From positions 72,483 through 136,482 of the forward strand of contig QLIY01000071.1 in assembly GCA_003260075.1 (NCBI GenBank): a DNA stretch of 64,000 bases. The letters are read 5' to 3'. This DNA is from Phallusia mammillata. Taxonomy: Eukaryota > Chordata > Ascidiacea > Phlebobranchia > Ascidiidae. Numbering within the stretch: position 1 is the stretch's first letter; each line of letters starts with the position of its first letter. Made by a program: the position numbers and the translations under genes. Shown here piece after piece: positions 19,270 to 30,080 of the stretch. The notes beneath the pieces are model-generated. The model ran no database searches. It was not told the origin of the DNA and saw nothing but the letters and a program-made list of their open reading frames with translations.

Positions 19270-20445
19270 CATGTAAATAACACAGCACCCAGTTTATAGT
19301 CGAAACAACTTTCTCGCTTAATAACTAAAGGTTCCGTAATTTAATGAGACCCAAGCTACTGCGGTAACAGCTGCACTAAAACCTCACCCACGACATTTGC
19401 TCTACAGTACAATGTTCTCCATCGCTGGGTGCGGTCTCTGCGACAAACAACGACGAATGATGGAGAGTCGCGACGCTCTCGCGCTATTTATACGCGTCAC
19501 AATCGGACCGGCGCTGCGAGGGGGGAGGACGGTTGATGACGTCACGATCGTTTGAGCTGGGGTTCTGTGTGTAAACGTTATGACAGCGATTAAAACCGGG
19601 GATGTTTAATAAGGAAACAAGAAATACGGGCAAGTCCACGCGCTGCCGATGGTCACGTGGAAGCGATCCGCTTAAAACTTTTCTGTTCGTGTGTTAAGTT
19701 TTTCTGACACAGGAAATTAACGTTTCATTGCTCGGTTTCGGGTCGTTTCGTCACGCTAAAGTTGGTTTCACGAAAATAAAACGTTTCCTTTCTGAAATTT
19801 ACGTAACGCAAGGCCGAATACGGGACCAACGTCAAAACTACAAGCGGCGTTTTCTACCTTAAAATATATGACATTACTACAATAAATTCTACTTTTGCAA
19901 AAAAAATTGCTGCGGTCAAATGATATGTGGATTATTGTGCATTGTGTGAAACACCTGATGTAAAAAATACCAAGCAACTAGAAAGTTAACAATTTAAATT
20001 TTTAGCACTGAATTGCGACTTTGAAAGCCCCAAAACGAAAGTTACAATAAACCTTTTTATGTTGGGATTTGGTGCGAAGTTTCGACTTGCTACCGCGAAG
20101 AAACAGAGATAAAATGTGTCGTCACACGTTCAGACTTGCCACAATTTCGGTTGGAAACCTTCAGCGCTAAACACACATCGCGAGCAACTCCAGCGCCTAC
20201 TGTTACGTCACAGACGATCAGCTGACGACTCTGACACGTGGTTTGCAGGCTGAACTGCCAATCATGACACGGCTGTTGTTTAACGTCTCGCTGTGTGAGA
20301 TCACAAGCTGATGCATTTGATGCATTTTTAAATCTGCATTTTTCGCACTTTTGTTGTGCTTTCGATTTAATGTTTAGTGTTTCCGACATACCTTGTTACG
20401 AACGGTTGTTTTGTGCGGAGGTTTACTAAAGTAGCAACCTATTAC

Positions 20446-20737
20446 CCGTGGTGGGATTTATTTTTTTGTATGCCGGTTCTATCACAAAAATCATGTTTTT
20501 CAGCCGGGTACAAAAAGTCCATTGACAGTAACCAGTAATGCTAACCGGTTCGCTGATCTCAAAGTCAATTGACAGTAACCAGTAATGCTAACTGGTTCGC
20601 TGATCTCATAAAATTTCGAGTGGACGGTTCTATAGAACCGGTACGAACCGGCTGAATCCCAACAGTGTTTGTATTTAGTAATTATTATCACAAACGGTTC
20701 TATAGAACCGGAGCGAACCAGCTGAATCCCACCACTG
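20446..20737 (+). mobile_element. hAT-type MITE, family A, rearranged
   Basis: Begins CGTGGTGGGATT and carries the family modules, with the TTGACAGTAACCAGTAATGC-GCTGATCTC block duplicated (about 20520-20605). It ends GCTGAATCCCAACAGTG at 20667. A detached second right end (ACGGTTCTATAGAACCGG to CTGAATCCCACCACTG) lies at 20694-20737. This looks like internal unit duplication or a second insertion. Confidence 0.75.
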
Positions 20738-21521
20738 CCTATTACGAACATTTTTGGACGAAAACTTTAGCCTAGTTTCAAATTTCCGCCAAATTGACTT
20801 GCGGAATTCGAAGGTAAGTTTCAACATTAGCTGGTAAATGAATACAATAACCATCAAATACTATTCATTACCAACATGTTAGTCACGTTTGAACGCAAAT
20901 CCTTTCCTGGTGACGCGAGTTGAAGTTAATTACACGCGAAATTACAAGTACTGGGTATTAAGTTGCATTTGTAAGTTTTCAGATTTAGCCCAATGTTTAA
21001 CTATTTGAGTTTATGTTTTAATCTAGACACAAAAACAGATTGGTCATCATTTTCCTGTATCGTTCGTTTTGTTATTTATTTTCCTGTTTTGGGGGATTTA
21101 ATAAACTTCCCCCAAACAAAGTTCTTATACGGAAAAGGAAATTAAGTAATCTTCAACAATTGCCACCGAAATCTTCTGATTTAGTGAATGGGATAAAGCA
21201 AAGTTAAGACAAATGCCCGGCTTTTTTTAAATTAATCCTTAAAATGTTTTTAATCCATTGTATTAAATAGGAAATCCTTACATTGTATTGCGTCGGTATT
21301 AAGTCACACCATTTAGATTCAAACAATAACAATGCCACCACAATCAACTAATAATGATCAAACAAACAATACCTTATTTACAATCAATAGAAATATTTAA
21401 AGCCTGTTTTAAGCAAGGCATTAGTTGCTTACCTTGTTTGTTGTTTTAGTTCGTTGCTTGTTGAGCTGAAGCTGCGAATGTCAGCTGGAATCTCGAGGCA
21501 GCTCAGTTTTAAGGTGAAACT

Positions 21522-21555
<34 letters not shown>

Positions 21556-21753
21556 TAGAAATATTTAAAGCCTGTTTTAAGCAAGGCAATAGTTGCTTAC
21601 CTTGTTTGTTGTTTTAGTTCGTTGCTTGTTGAGCTGAGGCAGCGAATGTCAGCTGGAATCTCGAGGCAGCTCAGTTTTAAGGTGAAACTGGGGGGGGGGT
21701 GGCATGCTTTGTTCGATACGGGCCAGCGCTAACTGGTTACTCTCATAACTTAG

Positions 21754-22033
21754 GTGCCGAGAAAAAGTTCGTTATCCGTTAAAAGTAACGGTCGCAGACG
21801 AATATTAAACCTCAAATCTGAGATTCAAACTTTATACGTTGCACTAATGTCGGTCAAAGTTCATATTACTGATGAAAAGAGATTCCAGCAAAACAACAAA
21901 AAGCGACATCATAATTTTAAATGCCCCAAGCCTATTGACAAGGTTCAATGCGTCAGTACAGTGGCGGAATTCGATGTTGCAGCTATACAGGTGCAAAGTA
22001 CGTATGTGTGTGAGTGTGTGTTGAGCCAAAGGT
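21754..22033 (+). CDS. Candidate internal exon, unrecognised (uncertain)
   Basis: After a CATAACTTAG acceptor at 21753 an open frame runs 93 codons with a basic composition (PRKSSLSVKSNGRRRILNLKSEIQTLY, later NNKKRHHNFKCPKP). Possible donors are at about 21943 (AAG|GTTCAA), 21989 (CAG|GTGCAA) and 22034 (AAAG|GTAATA). It is phase-compatible with the coiled-coil gene starting at 12622, and similarly basic, but the linkage is a guess. Confidence 0.25.
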
Positions 22034-22195
22034 AATATTTGCACGACTACCTGGCACAACAGGGTAATGAAACGCAACAACAACTATGTAAGCTCTTTCA
22101 CCGCTTCGACGAACCCCAGCACCTAAACCAGTGAACTTTATAATAAACCCAACATGGCGAATTGATGTTATAAAGTTTTACACCGGTGCCTAAAG

Positions 22196-22480
22196 CCACT
22201 GGTCCGCGAGGAGTTTGTTGCCGGGCCGTATAATTTTTCAAGGTTTAATTTGTTCAAAAACATTTTGCCCATGTATCCCGGGGACGATACATATTTGTAG
22301 TTTTTTGAAAGCGGGTCCGCGAAAAAAATGGTCCGCAGTACAAAAAAGGGGGGGGGGGGGGGGGGGGGGACATTTTGCCCATGTATCCCGGGGACGATAC
22401 ATATTTGTGGTTTTTTGAAAGCTGGTCCGCGAAAAAAATGGTCCGCAGTACAAAAAATGTTGCCTGCCCCTGCCTTAAGA
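22196..22480. mobile_element. hAT-like element fragment split by a 22-G run
   Basis: The block ACATTTTGCCCATGTATCCC to GTCCGCAGTACAAAAAA appears twice (about 22260-22347 and 22370-22458) around Gs at 22348-22369. The right end reads TGTTGCCTGCCCCTG, the complement of a CAGGGGCAGGCAAC-type hAT terminus. The left end has related GTCCGCGAG...GCCGGGCCGT sequence but a degraded terminus, so no target duplication could be read. Confidence 0.6.
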
Positions 22481-25400
22481 ATTAACTTAAAACTTTCAAT
22501 TTTGGTGAAAAAAAGAATTATTTTAAAGAGCAACCGGAAGCGGAAGTGACATAACAGAGCATAAACATCGATATTCGAATCAACGGGCCGCGAGGCAACA
22601 AGTCTACACAGCGAGAGGGGCATTTGAAGGGTCGGTTTACATCTAACCGGGCAAGCAGGTGCCAGTGAGGCAGATCGCTTGTCTGTCCCCACGTCAGTTT
22701 TCCCATAAATCGGAAGCACGGGCTTTGTGACTTTGCGTGGGATCGCTCGGGCACAAAGGAACGGTTCGATGCTCGGAATCCACTAACTCGCTTAGGTTAC
22801 TTATCGGAATGCTGGCGACGTTGGAAAGTGATCGAAGTTGAACAATTCATGGACCACGTGGCAGAATGCCAATCACACCAGTCAACTGTCCGTATTTGCT
22901 GCTCGACTTTCTCGCTCAAACAGCTGTTTTATAAACTTCCGGTTCATGGAAAATACCGAACAAGCGATAAAAATACAAGTTCTTGAAAAGCAACTAGTAT
23001 ATTGTTAAGCATTACACCAGTTTAACGACAAATTTGTTAAACTTCCGGCTATTTCTAAGTTTTGATTATGCCATAAAACGTGTTCCAAAAACAACATTTT
23101 TTCCGAGTCTAAGGCTATTTTCGCGCATCTGCAATGTTAACAACTGCAGGCAAGTTACCAACATCGGCATAATACTTTGGATCTGAAACCTCTCAAGTGA
23201 AATTTAGACAATCATTCCGCTTGAAACAAACATCCAGTTCCGGATACTATGACGTCACAATGTGGGGGCTAAATGAAGAGGGGGTCACGTGATACCGGAA
23301 CTTTGAGTCACGTGGTTTGTGTTGATGACGTCAGACAGGTATTTTGTCACAAAATAACGAGAAATTTGTATTTAAGAATTCGTGTTATCCGAATCGAGTT
23401 GTGCACGAATGAAGAAATATTTGAGTTTTTAAGTTAGGGCGAATTGCAGATTGCATTGTGAAAAGCGCCGACCTGAAAAATTTGCGGCCGTTACTTCTAC
23501 TCGGGGCGGCCCTGTACAGGAATTCGATTCATGTGTTCAAATAAACGACGTCTCCCTTTACGATCGGCCTGCCACAAAAGGTTTCGGGCACATACAGACA
23601 AGTACATAACAGAGCACAGGCAGGCCTCTACACATCCAACTGACGACGATCAGCGACAAAAACCTGCCTCAGGTATCGGGCGTGTCCACCGAACACGTGA
23701 CCAAACCGTCACGGAGGAGCAGGAGCGCTCCCACTCTCTCCCACCTTCTCATTTCTTTCTCTTTATTGTTCGCTATGCGCACGTGGACCCAGTGGGTCGC
23801 GGCATGCGTGTACTTGTTCGTGTGCTTTCGATAAAATTGGGAATTAATACAAGGATTGTTTGCGTCAGTTCAACGAATTCCACAAACTTGTATTGACCTT
23901 ACTTTTTATGGGTAATCAACACAAACGACAAAAATACCCCCTTTTTATTTGCTTGTAAACATTTTTTCCTTGTCCTGTTTTTCTGTTGCTCCAGCAAGAA
24001 CTTTAGACAGGCAGAAAAAGAGATTAACCCAACATGACAATTGATGTGATAATGATTTTCCTTCAGGGTGCAAACATTATGTTTTGGTAACGCAATAATA
24101 CACCCGAGAAAATAGCTTGTTTTGTTTAAATTTTGCATGACATCAAGCGGACTTATGTACACCATTCAATTTCGCACCAAGATAACATGAATTGCATTTG
24201 TACCAAACCCGTACAACATATATATTCGCATGTTATATGTAAGACAGAACTTTGAAGTACTACTCGGGCAGCTGTCTTGGTAACATCAAACTACTGCGAC
24301 TGACAAAACCGCTGGTTTCCATTCACATGTGTTAGTTGTTAACTGTATCGATATCTTGAGGTGTTTGAAGTTTATATGTTTTGATTTTTTGTACGCAAAG
24401 CTTACAAAAACGCCAACCAAAACAGATGCAACACAAATAAAGCATTAAAAGTATGTTTTCGTGTTACAAATTTTCAAACAGTTTTGCTTTACAAATTTAG
24501 AAATCACCACTAAAGAAATCATGAAAGGAAAGCGAAAAAACGTTGTAATGTTGTGTCACTAAACTTCGCCGGTTATAAAGTTTTAAACCCGCGCTTTCGG
24601 TTCCAGTCGCCGCACGACCCGGTTATCGATGCAAGCAATCATTTACTTATTGTCTGTCAATGCATTGTGACGTCATCATGGTTGTCTAATACCGACGCCA
24701 GCGGCCGGTGGCGGTTGGGACATTTAAAAACCGATCTTTAGTTTGAGCAAACAATCGGTACGACTCGCGGACTTTAAAGAGAGTTGTTTGCTAACGCTGA
24801 TGTTGATTTGTGAAACATAAATTCTTAATATAGCATGTTGTGTTGTTAAAGTAAAAGCAGAAATAATAAAAATTCACAATGAATGAAAATTTGTGGCAAA
24901 ACAAAAGTATCAACCTACTTTATTTTAAGGATTGCTAACACGTAAATTGCAACAGAAATTGGACATGTTTTTCACGGGGTTGGAAACCATCCAAATACGA
25001 AATCCTTCAGGTTTTAAATGCCTGTCTTTGGGTCAGGCGCCCTGGACCATTCGGCCAAGCGTTCGAACGTTGGCAAAGTTAGAGCGCCATCTAGTAACCA
25101 CAAAAATCAAAACAAACAGCCACTAGAAAAAAACAACCCTTGAAACAACGTTCGTCGAAATGGCAGCTGTTGGCACTTTGTCCGTAAAACTGCTTGAAGA
25201 TTTGAACTCAACAACCAGTTCAAATAATTTCGAACGCGTACGCTATGTATTTAAGTCCTATTCTTTCAATGCGCGTAATTAAATTACAAGTTAAAGCGAT
25301 GTTTGATTTACTACTATTTGGTTTAATTCCTGTTGGTCTGTATCTAGGCAGTACAATCAGACCTCACAACAGGAGGTGCAGGAATAACGAATATAGCCTG

Positions 25401-26353
25401 ATTTATGCTGTTAGTTTGTAGTTAAAAATGCAGCTAATACGGTAGTCGAATGTAGCATTTATGATCTTCTATCAGTGAAACAAAAAGGTAACGACTAGAC
25501 TCTAGATATGACTAATGTTCAAAAGGTCGTACCAACACATTGTTTTCCTCTCTGGGGCTAGAATGTCCAAAACATATTTCACATCTTTACAGTTTCTTGT
25601 TATTACTGCTCAAGAACTGTACAAAAACTTAATAAAAAAAATTGTCTAGCCAGCTGAGCTCTTGTACCATAAAATTTCTTTTGTTATCGACAAACCTGAA
25701 GATATTTTACAGATTTTTACCTCAGCTTCAAACCAGAAACTAGAAAGTTAGACAAAGAAGAGCACAGAAATAAAAATCACCACGGGGAGTTACCCAGATA
25801 TACCAAGTCGATCACCAGTTTAGCGAAGGTTGCGTATGATTACATGTGTTAGGCAGGTCGGGCAAGTCTGGACTTGTTCAAAGAAGTATTTTCATCTTTC
25901 GTCAGAATATGATGACGCTGTAAAATTGCGCCACTAGCCTTACCAAGGAATTCTTGCGATATATATGTACCAACAATTGCGTAACTTTTATCATAAAGTG
26001 CGTATTGCTCACCTTTGTATCAAACGTCCGAAAGTACATCTTGTAAATGTTGTGCTCAATTTCACGGTATCTTTCTTTTTTTTAACTTTCCCTTAAATTT
26101 AAAAACATAACTTGTCAACTTTTATTTACAAATGTAGTTGTAAACAAACTTTTAAACTGTTTGTTTCTTAACTATTGTTGATTGTGACATAACAATAGGG
26201 CTTTATGGTGAGCAACATGCTGCAAATGCTGGCTTTGTGTTATTTTAAACATACAGTAATCACACAATTTATCACTAAAACCACATTTGTTTCTACAGTA
26301 TTTTATTCATTTATGTTGGCTACAGATTGTAACTTTAAATCTAGGATTACAGA
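22481..26353. other. Non-coding stretch rich in CRE and E-box motifs at 22.8-24.7 kb
   Basis: No gene is recognised in 3.9 kb. Palindromic TGACGTCA octamers occur at 23250-23257, 23326-23333 and 24668-24675, and CACGTG hexamers at 23286-23291, 23309-23314 and near 22856. These motifs are bound by ATF/CREB and bHLH factors in animals; function here is inference. The region from 24.8 to 26.3 kb is AT-rich without visible features. Confidence 0.4.
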
Positions 26354-28947
26354 ATGGCCTTAAGTGGACGATGTGTTGTTTTGTTTCGACCTCTGAGGGT
26401 AGTGAAAGTTTTAAGTAAGTGAAACAAAACTGCTGTGAAAATGCGGTACCTAATTTGTTACCTAACATCTTTTTGAAATATTGTGTTTGCTTTGATGCAA
26501 ATGGTCATTTCACTGCTGGCATGTTTTATTTTGTGATGCTGTTACATTAATGCAAAAACATTGATCGATTCCAATACATTAATCGAGAAACAAAGTATCT
26601 ATGCCAAACCTCTACATTATGATTGTTATAATCTTCATCTTGGTATTTCAGTTGGAAAAAGCCTTGGCATACTTTTGATTTCTGCGTTATTGTTTCCAGA
26701 TTTTATGCTTGAATTTTGGTGAATACATGAAGCTAACTGTGCATTGAACCCCTCTTTTCAAAAATGGACAAAATTAACATGAAAATTGTCAACAATGTAA
26801 CTATGTGATGAACAAACTTTAATAATACACAATTTTTATCCAGCAACAGCTCAGCGGAAAACTTCACATCAAAACACAGTTATTCCACAAAAGAAGATTC
26901 AACACAAATTTTCTAATCATTTAACCACTACTGTTGCCAAGTTTTCAACAAAAGTTTTGACAGAAATTGAAGCCAATGAAATAAGAAACAGCCAAAATCA
27001 ATGCTGGAACTGTGGGTGAGATGTTTAGGATGTTTTCTCCACACTAATATTTCTAAACACCATACTTGTAAAACAGCATAAATTCAACTGTTGATAAACT
27101 TTTAAGCAAGGCACTTAGAACCTCATGCGAATGCAAGAATTTATAATCAGTACAGACAGTGGTGTGAAATTTTAGGTCAGCCGGTTCTAACACAAAAGTC
27201 ACTTTTTTAAGCCGGTTCTGTTACAAAAGTCCATTGACAGTAACCAGTAATGCAAAGCGATTCGCTGATCTCATAAAATTTCGTGAGAAGGTTCGAACCC
27301 CACCACTGCGGCTGAGTCCCACCACTGATCACAGATTAAGATGAATACCAGTTTTACTACATAGATTTATTTTCATGTTTATTTGACCTCAGAATAGTTG
27401 CAGAATTGGTAGTAAAGGTATCACACAAAGATTGGTTGATTGCAATTTTACGATTTTAGGCAAAAGTTAAGTCTGATGTCGAAAAACTTTTGTGAAAACT
27501 GTGAAAGCATCCTTCCATTGGCACAGGATGAAAATTATTTTTCACTTCTTGGAATTAAAAAGGATTTTCGAGTTTCTCTAAACGAGTTGCAATTTAACTT
27601 CAAGAAGTTTCAGGTAAATGACAAAAACATTCCTATTTTTTATATCACAAGTTTGAAAAGGTTTATTTCCAGGTTAAAATCAATTAGTTATCATACACAG
27701 AACTAATATATTTTGCTTGTGCAAGCATCTTTGGCAACACAAGAATGAATAAAAATACACAAGGCTAATAGTTATATTTTAACAAAATGAACAGAATAGG
27801 AATGACTCCCAGAATCAATTTACTAGGATTTATAGCAATAAAAATATTAGTGGATCCAAAATTACTTAAAACGTCAATGTAATCTCTGCAAAACTTTTGA
27901 GTAATTCTTGGATATTTGACAAGTGACGACAAATACGTCAGTCACCACCCTGTAAGTAGCACAGGCTGATCCCTTTAATCAGTAGTTCTCAAACTGTGCG
28001 TCATTTCAATTTTCCAAGGGCGTCGCAGAATTTTCGTTTGGTGGCTTTTTGTTGTTGTATCAATAAACACAACTTTAATAAAAAGTTTCCTCATTAACTT
28101 TTATTTGATGGTGCGTCGCAAGTCCAGAAAACTTTTCCAGAGGCGTCGCAACAAAAAAAAGTTTGAGAACCACTGCTTTAATCTGTTGTGACATTTTACT
28201 TGCGTCGTATTTATTTTTAGATTTTACTTCACCCTGACAAATATACGTTGAAATCGGAAACTGAAAGGAATATTTCTGAAACAGTTTCATCGTTTATCAA
28301 CAAGGCGTATTTCACTTTGTTAAAACCACTTTCCCGGGGAATTTATCTTCTGGAGCTACATGGTGAGAATAGGATTTTTATGTGAAACTTTCGATTTAGT
28401 GTGAGTTTGCTTTTTTAGGTGAATACATGACTGAGGATGTCAATTCAGATGACCCAGAGTTTTTGATGGAAATTTTATCTTTAAATGAACAGGTCAATTT
28501 AAACTTTGTATGTCTTTGTTACAAAAGTTAACTGTAAAATGTGTTGCAGGAAGTTTACAAAACATAACAAAATACTTGATTTATGAACATTTGGTTGGTA
28601 TATTATAAAATAATACAAGTGATAAAGGATAAAAAAGACAACAACCATATATTGCAAGTTAAAAAAATTATTTTCAATGTATATGTAATATAAAAGTGCA
28701 ACATTACTACAGTACAATATGATCACAAATACAACATTTTCATTTTTTACAGATAGCTGAATCTGATTCAATTCCTGAAAAGAGGAAAGTTTTTAACGAT
28801 GTGAAATTGATTGTAGATGATTTAACGATTAAAATTGCTGAATCATTTCATGGCGAAGATATTCAAAAGGCAAAACAACATCTTATATCATACAAATATT
28901 ATGACAATATCTTGCAAAAACTAAAAGAGATTCTTCCACCTGTGTAA
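26354..28947 (+). CDS. HSCB: Iron-sulfur cluster co-chaperone HSCB, mitochondrial
   Basis: Six exons join in phase: 26354-26414, 26844-27015, 27460-27613, 28221-28362, 28419-28492 and 28753-28947; 798 nt, 265 residues (human 235). The order is an Arg-rich leader without acids (MALSGRCVVLFRPLRVVKVL), a linker, a zinc-ribbon-like CWNCG...FCENC as in animal HSCB, then a J domain (ENYFSLLGIKKDFRVSLNEL, the catalytic HPDK loop, AYFTLLKPLSRGIYLLEL). A C-terminal three-helix domain starts at DPEFLMEILSLNEQIAESD and binds the ISCU scaffold. HSCB recruits ISCU to HSPA9 for cluster transfer in the matrix. Intron 2 carries a family A MITE (27167-27327), and intron 3 a hAT element (27980-28175). The start was chosen as the first ATG of an exon with a proper GTAAGT donor. 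Confidence 0.95.
27167..27327 (+). mobile_element. hAT-type MITE, family A, in HSCB intron 2
   Basis: Starts CAGTGGTGTGAAATTTTAGG and ends CCCACCACTG, with an extra partial right end (CCCCACCACTGCGG) just inside. Flanking 8-mers AGTACAGA and ATCACAGA agree at 6 of 8. It lacks the TCTATAGAACCGG block of other members. Confidence 0.8.
27980..28175. mobile_element. hAT-type non-autonomous element in HSCB intron 3
   Basis: Termini CAGTAGTTCTCAAACT and AGTTTGAGAACCACTG are inverted copies of each other. The interior carries GGGCGTCGCA and, near the other end, the direct-repeat-like GGCGTCGCAA. The heptamer CTTTAAT flanks both sides (TSD, one base ambiguous). The element ends 45 bp before the HPDK exon acceptor, so it sits close to a splice site without disturbing it. 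Confidence 0.85.
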
Positions 28948-30080
28948 TAGAGGTTTACTTTTCAATTCTCCCAGAAGTCAATTTTCATTTTTTATCATCA
29001 TTACTACACAATGAAAACTGTTGTTGTCCAATCCCTGCTACCTCTTCAGTTTATGGCGGTTCTAAGGTATCTTAAAAATGTTTTTAACTGTTTTGCATTC
29101 ATAATCTTTTTTTTACCATTTTAACGTACTTCTATTTGCATTTCCTAGGTTAAATTTTCTGAAAAATTTGTGCTCAACATTTTTACAAACATGCTTTCCC
29201 TCTGAATAAGACAAAGTCAAATTTGGCATCACTTAAAAAGTTTATGCACAATAGGTCAATTTGTATAGGTTTTTCTTTAACCTGTGGTAAAGCTATTTAC
29301 ACCTCAATTCACTCCAGCTGCACATTAAACTAATTTTCAATAGGTGGATAGTAAGTTTTTAAAAATGTTACATTAAGAACTAAATTTTAGTGTTAGTTTC
29401 ATTGAAATTTTAATGATAATACCTAACCACAACCCTAGCCCTAACTGTCGACATATTTTGAGATGTACAGTTTTCAATAGGATTTGTGCTCTTTGTGCCA
29501 CCTATCGAAAATTAGCTAAAACTGATGCGAGTTATGGTGTTAGTAGAATTTCCTTAACCCACAAGCAATTGCGAAAATGTTTTTGTAACTTTTTTCTTCC
29601 TCATTCAATGAAATGTTACACTGACTTGTGTTAGTAAACAATAAAAAATCATCAAATCAAAAGAGTTCATAGCCAGAAAACCGAACTATTGCAGTTGACA
29701 GGTGAAATTGCATCAATTTTTATGTGATTCCGGTCGCAGAATCCCCTTGTATCTGTGAAGTTTCTTCTTCACCAAATTGTGTGGTGTCTTGCTGGTAGAT
29801 TGGAATTCTCACACACAAACTACCATGTCTGCAAAATATTAACTCACATAAATAACTTGATAAAAACAAAACCTCCAGGGAGCTTGTTTAAAGTAAATAA
29901 TTCTAGATTAGGGAGTGACATTTCAAACCCTGGTTAAGTGTTTGTAAATGTAATGAATATTTTTTGAAACCTGCTTAAACACATTGTATAAAATATATTG
30001 CATTGCATTGGTGAATGGCACCCAAAAAAATTATTCAAAGTCTCAATTGTTAAGTATTTTATTTATTTTTTGCATAAACG
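28948..30080. other. Intergenic, AT-rich, no gene found
   Basis: 3' flank of HSCB (+) and of the kelch-like gene (-); the two are convergent. No RNA gene or repeat recognised. An AATAAA on the minus strand at about 30062-30067 probably serves the kelch-like gene. Confidence 0.4.

Larger units (their letters stand above)
18671..21753. other. Non-coding stretch with transposons and G-run joins
   Basis: Apart from the MITEs at 19018 and 20446, no exons are recognised. Gs at 21522-21554 (33) and 21690-21699 (10) enclose a duplicated about 135-bp block (ATAGAAATATTTAAAGCCTG to AAGGTGAAACTG). A TGACGTCA octamer lies at 19537-19544. ORFs here are short and unlike known proteins. Confidence 0.4.

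Noticed and set aside
22168-22719. 183-codon minus-strand ORF
   Set aside because: It reads through a duplicated transposon-like block and a 22-G run; no domain, no splice support.
23531-23896. 121-codon ORF
   Set aside because: Arg/His/Thr-rich without domains, no splice signals that extend it, in an otherwise non-coding segment; chance is likely.
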